Below, in pieces: positions 34,868 to 44,241 of a stretch of DNA of 64,000 bases. Source of the stretch: Candidatus Cloacimonadota bacterium (lineage in GTDB: Bacteria; Muiribacteriota; UBA6191); contig JAGSHD010000002.1 in the NCBI GenBank assembly GCA_023954715.1, positions 1 to 64,000 of the forward strand, written 5' to 3'. Position 1 is the first letter of the stretch; each line of letters opens with the position of its first letter. The position numbers and the translations under genes are program-made. Under the pieces are notes generated by a model. That model saw only the letters and a program-made list of their open reading frames with translations, searched no databases and was not told the DNA's origin.

Positions 34868-36819
34868 TAGATACAAAAGATATTCAAACCTTAATCCAAC
34901 TTAGTGAATTTGAAGAAGCAATTGAGTTGTGCCAAAATTTACTAGAAAGCCACCCCGACCATCAAGGTGTTTTGTTTTATCTAGCGCAGAGCTTTTCTTA
35001 TACTAAGCAATACAATCAATCCATAAAAACATTTGAAAAATTAATAGAGCTAAATCCAAAATCTGCTAATCACTATAGTAATATAGCTGTAGAGTTACTC
35101 AAAAACAATCAAGCTACTCAAGCTCTATCTTACTTAAAAAAAAGTCTAACTATCGATCCAAACTCCGCAATCAGCCACTTTAATCTAGCCAATACATTTC
35201 AACATTTAAATGATTACCCAAATACTATAAAGCACTATAAACAAGCCATTAAGTTAGACAAAAAATATACCAAAGCTCACTCTAATTTAGGAGCTTTTTA
35301 CTTAAAGCACCAACAATTACAACTATCACTACAATCTTTACTTCAAGGCATAAACTTAGATCCCAACTGTGTAAATACTCATCTTAACCTATCTAATGTG
35401 TATCGTGAACTAAAAGCAGAAGATAAGTCCTTTGATCATGCAGTTTTAGCCTATCAATTGGCACAAAATGATATAGAAGTTTTATCCAATCTCAATAATA
35501 TCACTTTAAGCACCTGCCAATGGCAAAATACCACTGCCATATGGCAACTTATGGATCAGTTAAACTTCTCCTATATGGAGCAAGAAATACCCATGATTGA
35601 GCCACCTTTTTTGAATATTGCCAGAAATGATGACCCTTCAATAAATTTGGCAATTGCTCAACACACATGCAATGCCCTCGCCTTAGATCAAACTAGATTG
35701 CGCGTGATCCCGCTTCCAAAAACAGGTGAGCCCTTAAAAGTTGGCTACATCTCCGGTGACTTTAATGAGCATCCCGTTGGTCAAGCTATCGTCAATCTTT
35801 TTAAAAAACACTCTCAAAACATTCTGTCCCATGCCATATCTTATGGTAAAGATGATCAAAGCCAGATTAGAAAAACTATTGAACAAAATTCTCATTGTTT
35901 TATAGATATCTCCAAAGACTCAAATCAGAGAGCAATAAAAAAAATTCATGACTTAAAACTTCACATTTTAGTTGATCTAAGTGGGCATACAAAAAGAAAC
36001 CGTATGGAGATTCTTGCGGCTCGTCCATCTCGTATACAAGCAGCCTATTTAGGATACCCATCAACAACTGGCTCTAGTTTTCATGATTATTTGATAGCTG
36101 ATGATATCGTGATACCCAATGAGCATAAAAAATATTACTCAGAAACTGTACTCAACTTACCCTGCTATTATCACTTAGTAGATCATGAACACGAGATTAG
36201 TGATAAATATAAGTCCAAAGAATGTCTCGGTTTACCAAAAGAGTCATTTGTTTTTGGATCTCATTGTGCTAAATATAAAATTACTCCAGCCCTCTTTGAT
36301 GCTTGGGTCCAAATATTAAAGCAAGTAGAAAACTCAGTATTGTGGCTCGCCTACGCAACAGAGTATAGTAAAAACAACCTTATGAACACTTTAACTCACC
36401 AAGGCATAAACCCTGATCGAGTGTATTTTGCTAATTACGAATTGAATAAAGCAGACCATCTAAACCGATTACAATTTGCTGATTTATTGTTAGATACTAG
36501 CCCATATAACGGACATACGACAACTAATGATGCCTTACTTGCTCAAACACCTGTTTTAACAATCAAAGGCAACCACTTCGCATCTAAAGTTTCACAAAGC
36601 ATCCTCACAAGAATGAACCTATCTGATCTCATTGCAAGTGACCTAAGTGACTATGTGCAAAAAGCAGTTGATCTTGCTAACAATCCTAAAAAAACCAAGC
36701 AACTCAAAGAGCTCATGAATTTAAACAAAAATCAACTAAATATGGATGATCTTATCGTTCAACTTGAAAAAACATATTACGAAATGATCCAACTAGAAAA
36801 GCGAAAACATAGACCCTAA
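34864..36819 (+). CDS. TPR protein with SPINDLY/OGT-type O-GlcNAc transferase domain (1)
   Basis: 651 residues. About six tetratricopeptide repeats fill residues 1-240 (for example HFNLANTFQHLNDYPNTIKHYKQAIKLD), then a GT41 catalytic region from about residue 290: LKVGYISGDFNEHPVG, ILVDLSGHTKRNRMEI, RPSRIQAAYLGYPSTTGS, LLLDTSPYNGHTTTNDAL. GT41 enzymes add GlcNAc or a related sugar to Ser/Thr of proteins; in bacteria known targets include flagellin. It is translationally coupled to ycjF by a 4-base overlap. Two further copies lie at 47085 and 63130. Confidence 0.9.
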   Translation: MIDTKDIQTLIQLSEFEEAIELCQNLLESHPDHQGVLFYLAQSFSYTKQYNQSIKTFEKLIELNPKSANHYSNIAVELLKNNQATQALSYLKKSLTIDPNSAISHFNLANTFQHLNDYPNTIKHYKQAIKLDKKYTKAHSNLGAFYLKHQQLQLSLQSLLQGINLDPNCVNTHLNLSNVYRELKAEDKSFDHAVLAYQLAQNDIEVLSNLNNITLSTCQWQNTTAIWQLMDQLNFSYMEQEIPMIEPPFLNIARNDDPSINLAIAQHTCNALALDQTRLRVIPLPKTGEPLKVGYISGDFNEHPVGQAIVNLFKKHSQNILSHAISYGKDDQSQIRKTIEQNSHCFIDISKDSNQRAIKKIHDLKLHILVDLSGHTKRNRMEILAARPSRIQAAYLGYPSTTGSSFHDYLIADDIVIPNEHKKYYSETVLNLPCYYHLVDHEHEISDKYKSKECLGLPKESFVFGSHCAKYKITPALFDAWVQILKQVENSVLWLAYATEYSKNNLMNTLTHQGINPDRVYFANYELNKADHLNRLQFADLLLDTSPYNGHTTTNDALLAQTPVLTIKGNHFASKVSQSILTRMNLSDLIASDLSDYVQKAVDLANNPKKTKQLKELMNLNKNQLNMDDLIVQLEKTYYEMIQLEKRKHRP

Positions 36820-36821
36820 AT

Positions 36822-37529
36822 CTATAACTCTAAGGTTTGTTGCATAAGCAATTCATCGCTTAACATATCATTATCTAGCTTTGTTTGAGATGCTACAAAA
36901 ACCGCTCTAGTCAAATGACTTAAATCTGGAGACTCCCAATTCAAAGGAAACTCCTCATGAGCTGGTTGTGTTTTTGTCAAATATACATACGGAAACAAAC
37001 TCTTTAAGTATTTCCATAACATAAAACGAGTCGGCCTACACCCTATTCTGGAATAAGCCTGTGTTTGGTCATCTGCTTCAGTTACCGTATTTACTTCAGA
37101 ATCCAAATCAGAAGAAACACAGGTCTCTAGTAAAAGCAGCCCTTTACAACATTTAGCTAAATAATCTAATGATACTTTAGGATCTTCTACATGGTATAAA
37201 AGCCCATAGCAATAAACAATATCATACTGTACACCATTAAAGTCGGGAGGGTTTTCCATATCTAACTTCATCGTACTTAAATGCGGAAACCTTTGACGTA
37301 TGATTTCTAGGTTTTCTTCTCGTACCTCTGTAATTGTAATATCGCAGCCACGATCAATAAAAAAAGTAGAGTGATCTCCGATACCAGCACCGACCTCTAA
37401 AACAGATTTACCTTGAATAGGTAGACGTAAGCTATTCAAGTGCTCTTGTCTACGAGTATTATGACGAAGATAGCCACCGGAATGAAATAAATTGATTGCT
37501 TCTTGCATTCTTTCTTGTAAGCTTTTCAT
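36822..37529 (-). CDS. Class I SAM-dependent methyltransferase
   Basis: 235 residues. SAM-binding motif I is clear (KSVLEVGAGIGDHSTFF), followed by the acidic end of strand 2 (ITEVREENLEII) and motif YDIVYCYGLLYHVEDP, as in Methyltransf_11/25-type enzymes. The substrate is unknown. It is convergent with the first OGT gene (2-base gap), and its neighbours make a glycan or surface-protein substrate plausible but unproven. Confidence 0.85.
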   Translation of the reverse strand: MKSLQERMQEAINLFHSGGYLRHNTRRQEHLNSLRLPIQGKSVLEVGAGIGDHSTFFIDRGCDITITEVREENLEIIRQRFPHLSTMKLDMENPPDFNGVQYDIVYCYGLLYHVEDPKVSLDYLAKCCKGLLLLETCVSSDLDSEVNTVTEADDQTQAYSRIGCRPTRFMLWKYLKSLFPYVYLTKTQPAHEEFPLNWESPDLSHLTRAVFVASQTKLDNDMLSDELLMQQTLEL

Positions 37530-37545
37530 ACTTCTCCAAAAGTGT

Positions 37546-37582
37546 AAAAAAAAAGACCCGCCTAGTAAAACTAAGGAGTCTT
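37546..37582 (-). terminator. Terminator of the tRNA cluster
   Basis: On the minus strand an imperfect hairpin (AAGAC...GTCTT outer pairs and CCTTAGT/ACTAGG inner pairs) is followed by nine T. It sits directly after the last tRNA gene. Confidence 0.65.
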
Positions 37583-37588
37583 GAATAA

Positions 37589-37662
37589 TAGCGACGCAGG
37601 GATTCGAACCCCGGACACGTGGATTATGATTCCACTGCTCTAACCTACTGAGCTACATCGCC
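37589..37662 (-). tRNA. tRNA with CAU anticodon (elongator Met, or Ile2 if lysidine-modified)
   Basis: A 74-base cloverleaf: D arm GCTC/GAGC, anticodon stem GTGGA/TCCAC with loop ATCATAA (anticodon CAU), T arm CGGGG TTCGAAT CCCTG. A73 is present, CCA is not encoded, and the first acceptor pair is G-U. The body resembles elongator tRNA-Met, but tRNA-Ile2 also carries CAU and I cannot separate them. Confidence 0.93.
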
Positions 37663-37671
37663 ATAATAATC

Positions 37672-37748
<77 letters not shown>

Positions 37749-37781
37749 TCGATTAGATACTTCGTGATTTGGGAAAAGAGA

Positions 37782-37858
<77 letters not shown>

Positions 37859-37876
37859 TCGTGTAAATAAAGCGAA

Positions 37877-37960
37877 TACCCAGGATCAGAATCGAACTGA
37901 TACTCCATTGCTGGAATTGGATTTTAAGTCCAACGCGTCTACCTATTTCGCCACCTGGGC
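37877..37960 (-). tRNA. tRNA-Leu (UAA)
   Basis: An 84-base type II tRNA with a variable arm. Anticodon stem TTGGA/TCCAA around CTTAAAA gives anticodon UAA. The T arm is ATCAG TTCGATT CTGAT and the acceptor is GCCCAGG/CCTGGGT with a G-U first pair; CCA is not encoded. Confidence 0.94.
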
Positions 37961-38028
37961 ATCTCTCTCCCTTTCGGAAGGTCGTTATAGTATACTAATG
38001 TGAACCCAATGTCAATCTTTTTTTTAAA

Positions 38029-38898
38029 TTAATTAAATAAACTCATAAATTGATTTTGTAAGTTGGTCCCTTTACGCTGATCGTAATGGTTTAAGCAAAA
38101 CACAATAACATCTGGGATATTGTAAACTGCACACATAACAGCAAGCTTTAACAACTCTTGATCCTTCATTTTTTCTACTTTAGTTAAATCTTTAATGAAA
38201 AAAGCATCGGACCACATATGTTGAGATGGGTGGTTTACATTATTATTTAAAATCAGGGGTTTCAATGCACGACCCGCAATTCCTAAAAAGTGGTGAAAAC
38301 TAATATCATGATCATTTAGATATTTACAAATTTCTCCGAACAATGGTTGGTTCTCATACAATGGAATAAACTCAACTTCACTCAATATAGCACAAACCGA
38401 ATGTAAGCTAGCCTCTCCGCCTTGAAGCACTTCTAACTCAGCCCCTTGTATATCCATTTTAATAAAATCGATGTCTCCAATGTTGTTTTGATTTACAAAC
38501 TCATCTAAACCTATTGTTTCAATTGGTTCAATAGTCTCTAAATCTACTACATCCATACCATTGTATAACTGTAGCAGTTTGTCATTTGGTTTATATAATG
38601 AAGAGCACATCGGATGCCTAGTATTATAAAAATTTCGTTTTTCAGTTTTGCCACCAAGTGCATTACAATAATACCGAATATTATCCTTCGATTTCAAGTT
38701 TAAGTCATCGCATAGCATTTGGTCCACTTCAAAAGCTACAATTTTTGAAGCGGGAAAATAATCTACCAAACAATAGAATGGCTCAGGTGAGCCCTCTAAA
38801 GGCAGTGCACCAATCTCTAATATCGTAAAGGCTAATTTTGGGTCAATTTGTAAAATTAACTTAGCCAAAGCTTCAACCATATTTACTTTGTTCGACAT
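38029..38898 (-). CDS. FkbM family methyltransferase (1)
   Basis: 289 residues. The FkbM pattern is visible: KIVAFEVDQMLCDDL near the SAM site, IETIGLDEFVNQN and IDFIKMDIQGAELEVLQGG, the hallmark KMDIxGxExxxL motif. FkbM enzymes O-methylate sugars or other hydroxyls, often on glycans. It lies 14 bases after rlmB in the same direction. Its presence with OGT genes suggests modification of a glycosylated surface protein. Confidence 0.88.
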   Translation of the reverse strand: MSNKVNMVEALAKLILQIDPKLAFTILEIGALPLEGSPEPFYCLVDYFPASKIVAFEVDQMLCDDLNLKSKDNIRYYCNALGGKTEKRNFYNTRHPMCSSLYKPNDKLLQLYNGMDVVDLETIEPIETIGLDEFVNQNNIGDIDFIKMDIQGAELEVLQGGEASLHSVCAILSEVEFIPLYENQPLFGEICKYLNDHDISFHHFLGIAGRALKPLILNNNVNHPSQHMWSDAFFIKDLTKVEKMKDQELLKLAVMCAVYNIPDVIVFCLNHYDQRKGTNLQNQFMSLFN

Positions 38899-38912
38899 AA
38901 TCTCTCCATTGA

Positions 38913-39653
38913 TTAGTTAGACTTTAGCCAACCCTTTAGCCATAAAACACCAGTTAGTGCTGCACCAGAAATATTAAGGCTATTTACCTTTCCTTGTCGC
39001 GGTATAGATACTACGCTATCTATGTGATTTAAAGTTGACTCTTTCAAACCAAACCCCTCCGAACCTAACACCAAACACAAATTATGATTATCATTAGGAG
39101 TTATATCTAACAAGCTCTTTTCAGACTTTCCTTCTAATCCATAAATTAAAAACTCTTTTTCTTTTAACTCATCCAAGACTTTTTCAATTCTTGAGCTCGA
39201 AAGAACTGGCATATGCTCGATTGCACCAGCAGAAGTTTTAGCCACACTCCCAAGTTGTATATCACAAGAACCCTTCGTTCCAACAACCAGTAAGTCAATT
39301 GCAAAATGTTCGCAGTGTCGAATCAAAGCCCCCAGATTTTGAGGATCCTGAATTTGAGGCACCATCACCACTCTTAAGCCTTGTTTTTTATTTTCATATA
39401 TTCTATTTAATGATGAGTTTCTAATAGGTGCAGTCACTGCTACAAAACCTTGATGTTGTTTACTTTGACATTTATTAAAAATTTCATGTTTATCTAATTT
39501 TTCATGGTAGATATCTTTATCTCGAATCATTTGGAGAATTCTTCGCCCCTCTTTATCTAGACCATCCAAAAAAAATATTTTTTCGACCTTCTGAGTCTCT
39601 GATTTGATTGCTTCAAGAATTGGATTTCTACCAAAAATTGTTCTGTTTGTCAT
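38913..39653 (-). CDS. rlmB: 23S rRNA 2'-O-methyltransferase RlmB (SpoU/TrmH family)
   Basis: 246 residues from the ATG at 39653. I prefer it to the ATG at 39677 because homologues begin with an (I/Y)xGRNPVLEAL-like segment, here TIFGRNPILEAIKS; neither start has a strong ribosome site. SPOUT motifs 1-3 are clear: DPQNLGALIRHCEHF, LVLGSEGFGL and IPRQGKVNSLNIS. RlmB methylates G2251 of 23S rRNA; the closely related tRNA methylase TrmH is the alternative. Confidence 0.9.
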   Translation of the reverse strand: MTNRTIFGRNPILEAIKSETQKVEKIFFLDGLDKEGRRILQMIRDKDIYHEKLDKHEIFNKCQSKQHQGFVAVTAPIRNSSLNRIYENKKQGLRVVMVPQIQDPQNLGALIRHCEHFAIDLLVVGTKGSCDIQLGSVAKTSAGAIEHMPVLSSSRIEKVLDELKEKEFLIYGLEGKSEKSLLDITPNDNHNLCLVLGSEGFGLKESTLNHIDSVVSIPRQGKVNSLNISGAALTGVLWLKGWLKSN

Positions 39654-39776
39654 AATTGTGTCCGGGCTAAAGAGCATTGCTCAGGTTGGTTGTGTTTCAA
39701 AATATAATGTGATTTTGATTGTGAGTATACCTAAACTCCTAGGATTTGTCCGAAAAAAGTTCATTTACAAAACGAA

Positions 39777-39802
39777 AAGCCCCAGACATTGCTCTGGGGC
39801 TT
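39777..39802 (-). terminator. Strong hairpin upstream of rlmB
   Basis: A perfect 10-bp stem (AAGCCCCAGA / TCTGGGGCTT) with a 6-base loop. On the minus strand it runs into TTTTCGTTTT. It would end transcription of the small ORF at 39831-39953 or read-through from ftsK. A second AT-rich inverted repeat (39805-39811 with 39818-39824) lies beside it. Confidence 0.65.
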
Positions 39803-39830
39803 ACAGTATTTTTATCTAAATACTTTGTAA

Positions 39831-39953
39831 TTATTCAGGTGATCTCTTCGATAAAGGACGAGGGGCAACCAAGTTTTTCGCATATTTTACTTTACTGATG
39901 CGGTTTAGCTCATCATCATCTTTTGTCTTTAAAGCTTTTTTCGAGTAGTTCAC
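39831..39953 (-). CDS. Small ORF, intact member of a three-copy family
   Basis: 40 codons from a GTG at 39953, giving a basic hydrophilic peptide with SKKALKTKDDDELNRISKV and, at the end, PLSKRSPE. Related decayed copies occur at 17653-17745 and 44153-44226, aligned codon for codon over the last ~22 residues. The ribosome site is weak (GAAG). A strong hairpin follows 30 bases after the stop. It could be a small protein gene, or an RNA element that happens to stay open; conservation slightly past the stop favours common descent of the DNA. No function can be named. Confidence 0.45.
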   Translation of the reverse strand: MNYSKKALKTKDDDELNRISKVKYAKNLVAPRPLSKRSPE

Positions 39954-40069
39954 TACACTTCAAAAGCTATAAAAACAAAATATAACAATGATCAAAAACC
40001 TAGGTGTAGTCGAACTTTATAAATAAATAGAAAAAATTTTAGCTGAATAGTTACAATACTTTAAGGAAT

Positions 40070-43000
40070 TTAAATTTTAAACTCCGCTAATTGAGATTCG
40101 GTAATTAAAACTTTTCTTTTTTTACCACCCTCTTGGCTTCCGCACACTCCTCGAGCAAACATAACATCTACTATTCTAGCTGCACGGTTATATCCAATCC
40201 CTAAGTGCCTTTGTAACATAGAAGTAGAAATATTATTTTCTCTAAGAGCAACTTCAAGAGCTAAGTTATATTTTTCATCATTAAACTCTTTAGTATCTTG
40301 TTTTTCTTCTTCGGGCTCCATATATTGAGAAGTAATATCTTGGTATTGGGCTCCTCCATAATTAGATTTTACCGTTTCCACTAAAATAGCCACTTCATCA
40401 TCGTTCATAAAAGCTCCCTGAACACGATCTGGCTTTGGTTGCCCAGCAGGAAAGTATAAACAATCCCCTTTACCTAATAAATGCTCTGCTCCCACCTGAT
40501 TTAAAATTGTCTTAGAGTCTATACCTGAACTCACCATAAAAGCTATTCTAGAAGGAAGATTAGCTTTAATCAATCCAGTAATCACATCTACAGAGGGTCT
40601 TTGTGTAGCAATCACTAAATGAATCCCGATAGCTCTAGCCTTTTGGGCGATTCTACAAATAGAAGTTTCTACCTCTTTTTTAGCAACCATCATCAAATCA
40701 GCTAACTCATCCACAATAATCACAATATAAGGTAAAGTAACTTTTGGAATCCCATCAACATCTGCAATTGGATGTAAAGTACCATTTAATACTTTTTCAT
40801 TAAACGAATCAATATGTCGAACTCCAAAATTGGAAAGCAAAGTATATCTTCGCTCCATTTCATCTACACCCCACTGCAAGGCAGCCGCTGCTTCTTCTGG
40901 ATCAGTAACAACATCTGTTATAAGGTGAGGAATTCCTCGATATACGGCTAGTTCTACTTGCTTTGGATCAATCATAATAAACTGAACCTGATCTGGTGAT
41001 GCTTTAAACAAGATTGATGAAATTAGAGTATTCACACAAACTGATTTTCCGGATCCTGTGGCACCAGCAACTAACATGTGAGGCATTTTTGCTAAATTTG
41101 ATATCACTGTGTTTCCGGCAATATCTTTTCCAAAAGCAATGGCTAAAGGATGAATATCTTCATTTCCTGGGCCAGTTATGTCTTCAGCTACTTCTTTAAA
41201 AAAGACGGGAACAGGATTAGCATTAGGAATCTCTATACCTACTTTATTTGTCCCCGGTATGGGAGCCTCTACTCTCACAGATTTGGCTTCTAACGCCATC
41301 TTCATTTCATCTGTTAAGCCAACGATCTTAGACAACTTTGTACCTGGAGCCGGTTTCAATTCAAATCTAGTAATTGTTGGTCCTTGAACAAAGCTTTCTA
41401 AAAGAGCGTTAATTTTATAAGTCTCCAAAGTTTGGATTAAATAAGATCCACGATCCCATAAGTCATCATCTGAATCTCCTACTAAATCTTCTGGTGGATC
41501 CATTAAAAAGTCTATCGAAGGTTGAATCGCTTCTCTTGGTTGAAAAATGTCATCATCATAAAGGTCTTCTTCTTCAGCTTCCTCTAAAACTTCAACAATA
41601 GGACTCGTTTCTACTACATCCTCTACTAAATCACTTGAGACTTCGATCGGGTCAACAACAACCTCCTCTAACTCATCCTCTATATGTACAGGCTCGATAG
41701 CTCTAATTTTATTTTGTTGTTTAGGACTTTCGCTTTGTTTCGTTTCTACTTCAATGTTTTCATTTTGATCATCATCTATCTCTACAGAGTCAACAGGTGC
41801 AGACACAACAATCTCTTCATGAATTGTTTTTATCTTTGACTTAATTTTAGAAAATAGTCCTGTTTTACTTTCTGTGATTGCTTCTGGAATACTTTCTGAT
41901 TTCTCTATATTAACATCGTTAGATTTCTCTATACTTTGTGCCTCTGATTTATTTTCTATTAACTTCGTAGGAATAATTTGTATTGGTTCCTCAAGCTCTG
42001 CTTCTATAGTCTTTTGTTTTTTATTTACTTTGACTGGAGCTATCTTTTCAATCGTTTTCTTTTTGGAAACAACTATTTCTTCTTTTTTCTTTTCTGGTTC
42101 CGGTGCTTTTTTAATCTTGCTATTGTTAGCCAAAACTTCTTCTTTTGATAGGTGGTGGAAGTCCTCAGAGCTATCTTCTTTTTGACTCGTTTCCACCTCT
42201 TTTATGATAGGAGTCTTTTTGTTACTCATTAGCTTTTGCATTACACTCACGTTGTTACTTTCAACATGATTATTGTTTGATTGAGAAGTTTTCTCAGCTT
42301 CTAGGGTAATTGTTTTCTCAATTTGAGAAGCTTCTGGAGCTACCTCTTCTTTCACATCATTTGTTGGCAACGGGACATTATCAGATTTTTGCTTTTCAAC
42401 TGCCTCCGTATGATCTAAGTCTGTATCCCATGATTCCCCTTCATAGTGAAGTGTTTTTTGAAAAACAGAATCACGAAATGATGAAAAACCTCGATCACAA
42501 ATGGTAATTAGATCGTTCATTATCGTATAAAGCAAAAAGTGAGATTTTTTCAATAAAAATGAACATGACTTTTTGGTAGCTATCAGCGAGTATTTGATGA
42601 AATTATAGACTTTAGTGCCCGTTTGATAACATACAGCAATGCAAAAGTTGATAATATCGGATACATAGATCTCTGTTATATGCATAAAAGATATTAAAAA
42701 CGCACTAAACAATACGATTCGAGAACTATATAACCCCAATAAAGTTTTTGTATACCAAAATATATAATCTCCTACAATTCCTCCAAAAGATCTCCCATCT
42801 AAAGATGGAGAAACTACAGAAGATACAAACCCAATAAAAGCAAAGTACATTACAGGAAAAGCCAATAATTGAGTATTTTTCACATCATAAGTGATTCCGT
42901 AAATTCTTCTTATACCGTAAAAAAGTGCAAAGGCGATCAGAAATAGAGGACCTACTCCATTCAAAGTAGTAAAGTGATTCATTAATTGCTTAACATAGCC

Positions 43001-43246
43001 TGATTCATCTAAAGTCAAGCCCGCAATAGCTATCAATGCAATCGTCACATAAATTACACCAACCACTTCGTTTCTGATACGAGTATGCTCTCTTATAAAC
43101 TCAATCGTTTTGGCAAAATCAAACCCCTGAGATTGGCTTGTTTTTCTAGCAATACTATTTGTAGTTTTCGTTTTTGATGGTTTTAGAAATTTTTTCGACA
43201 TAGTAACCCCAGAGTTGCTTTTATTTCTATTATAAGAAGTATTCAT
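40070..43246 (-). CDS. ftsK: FtsK/SpoIIIE-type DNA translocase
   Basis: 1058 residues. Membrane helices fill about residues 55-210, an acidic low-complexity linker runs to ~620, then the motor: Walker A GATGSGKS near residue 726, Walker B YIVIIVDELADLMM, IATQRPSVDVITG. The C-terminal gamma winged helix (ISTSMLQRHLGIGYNRAARIVD), which reads KOPS-like sites, is present. It pumps chromosome DNA through the septum. GAGAGG inside the end of uppP precedes the ATG; the stop of uppP and this start are adjacent, so they are co-transcribed. Confidence 0.96.
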   Translation of the reverse strand: MNTSYNRNKSNSGVTMSKKFLKPSKTKTTNSIARKTSQSQGFDFAKTIEFIREHTRIRNEVVGVIYVTIALIAIAGLTLDESGYVKQLMNHFTTLNGVGPLFLIAFALFYGIRRIYGITYDVKNTQLLAFPVMYFAFIGFVSSVVSPSLDGRSFGGIVGDYIFWYTKTLLGLYSSRIVLFSAFLISFMHITEIYVSDIINFCIAVCYQTGTKVYNFIKYSLIATKKSCSFLLKKSHFLLYTIMNDLITICDRGFSSFRDSVFQKTLHYEGESWDTDLDHTEAVEKQKSDNVPLPTNDVKEEVAPEASQIEKTITLEAEKTSQSNNNHVESNNVSVMQKLMSNKKTPIIKEVETSQKEDSSEDFHHLSKEEVLANNSKIKKAPEPEKKKEEIVVSKKKTIEKIAPVKVNKKQKTIEAELEEPIQIIPTKLIENKSEAQSIEKSNDVNIEKSESIPEAITESKTGLFSKIKSKIKTIHEEIVVSAPVDSVEIDDDQNENIEVETKQSESPKQQNKIRAIEPVHIEDELEEVVVDPIEVSSDLVEDVVETSPIVEVLEEAEEEDLYDDDIFQPREAIQPSIDFLMDPPEDLVGDSDDDLWDRGSYLIQTLETYKINALLESFVQGPTITRFELKPAPGTKLSKIVGLTDEMKMALEAKSVRVEAPIPGTNKVGIEIPNANPVPVFFKEVAEDITGPGNEDIHPLAIAFGKDIAGNTVISNLAKMPHMLVAGATGSGKSVCVNTLISSILFKASPDQVQFIMIDPKQVELAVYRGIPHLITDVVTDPEEAAAALQWGVDEMERRYTLLSNFGVRHIDSFNEKVLNGTLHPIADVDGIPKVTLPYIVIIVDELADLMMVAKKEVETSICRIAQKARAIGIHLVIATQRPSVDVITGLIKANLPSRIAFMVSSGIDSKTILNQVGAEHLLGKGDCLYFPAGQPKPDRVQGAFMNDDEVAILVETVKSNYGGAQYQDITSQYMEPEEEKQDTKEFNDEKYNLALEVALRENNISTSMLQRHLGIGYNRAARIVDVMFARGVCGSQEGGKKRKVLITESQLAEFKI

Positions 43247-44047
43247 TTAAACACCTCTCAAATACATGATAACCACAACAGACAAACAATACACCCCAAA
43301 AATAGTGAAGTTTTTCTTTTTTAATAAACCGATTAACAAGATAAGTGAAATATAGCCTGATATAAAAGCCATGAGAGTGCCCATAATTAATGATAAAACG
43401 TCTACACCTCCCAAGCCCACATCAAACACATCCTTCATTTCAAGAAGAAATGCCCCCCCAATCGCAGGTATAGACATTAAAAATGAAAAACTAGCCATTT
43501 TTTCTCTAGATAATCCTAGCACTAAGCCACCTAAAATGGTCGAACCCGAACGCGAAATCCCCGGAATAACAGCAACCCCTTGAACAATACCAAGTAGGAT
43601 TGCTTTTTTAAATGTTAAGCCCTGATCCCCATCTTTTACTCTATCCACTACAATACATAATATACCTGTAAAACATAGAGCCCCTAAGATGGCCAATGAT
43701 GAAATATGCTCGATACCTGATTTTTTTAACCCAAGCCCAATGATAGCTGTTGGAACACTCAAAACAATTACATAAAGTACTTCTTGTTGAATCGGGTTTA
43801 AGCTTTTACTTGGAGACTTTAAAAAATTGAACGTTTCTACAATATATTCCCACAAAAATTTTCTAAAAAATAATATAACTGCGATTAGAGTTCCCATGTG
43901 AAAACAAATATTCATTAGTAATAATGCATTTTCATTTACCCCAGTTAATAATTGTTTTTCAAACAAAAACAAATGCCCTGATGAAGAAACAGGAAGAAAC
44001 TCTGTGAGCCCTTGTACCAAACCTAAAATTAAATAATTAAAGTCCAT
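43247..44047 (-). CDS. uppP: Undecaprenyl-diphosphatase
   Basis: 266 residues with about eight membrane helices. Both family signatures are present: GLVQGLTEFLPVSSSGHL near the N-terminus and PGISRSGSTILGGLVLGL in the second half. It converts undecaprenyl diphosphate to the monophosphate for cell-wall synthesis and affects bacitracin resistance. It directly precedes ftsK. Confidence 0.96.
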   Translation of the reverse strand: MDFNYLILGLVQGLTEFLPVSSSGHLFLFEKQLLTGVNENALLLMNICFHMGTLIAVILFFRKFLWEYIVETFNFLKSPSKSLNPIQQEVLYVIVLSVPTAIIGLGLKKSGIEHISSLAILGALCFTGILCIVVDRVKDGDQGLTFKKAILLGIVQGVAVIPGISRSGSTILGGLVLGLSREKMASFSFLMSIPAIGGAFLLEMKDVFDVGLGGVDVLSLIMGTLMAFISGYISLILLIGLLKKKNFTIFGVYCLSVVVIMYLRGV

Positions 44048-44089
44048 AACAATCCAAGTTGTAAAATCTCAATGTAACGAAAAAGCCAC

Positions 44090-44241
44090 CAAGATTAATC
44101 GTAAATATTCAGTTATAATTTTTCAATTTATTCACAAAGGTTAATTACATCTAGGTGCATCAATAAAGCAAAAACTGCGAAAAAATTGTATATTTCTCTC
44201 CTTTTATCGAAGAGACACCTAAATAATTACGATTAATCTTG
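44090..44241. repeat. 152-bp segment bounded by 15-bp perfect inverted repeats
   Basis: CAAGATTAATCGTAA at 44090-44104 is the exact reverse complement of 44227-44241. The segment encloses the relic of the small ORF. A miniature-transposon-like origin is possible, but the other two copies of the ORF lack these ends, and I see no clear target-site duplication. Confidence 0.4.
44153..44226 (+). pseudogene. Decayed, frameshifted copy of the small ORF at 39831-39953
   Basis: The codons read R-C-I-N-K-A-K-T-A-K-K-L-Y-I-S-L-L followed by LSKR, matching the intact copy N-R-I-S-K-V-K-Y-A-K-N-L-V-A-P-R-P followed by LSKR without gaps. A 1-base deletion after LSKR shifts the frame, and PK-stop then appears in place of PE-stop. 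No start codon is present. Confidence 0.45.

Noticed and set aside
41874..42185. Plus-strand hydrophobic ORF inside ftsK
   Set aside because: It is the antisense shadow of the acidic low-complexity FtsK linker.
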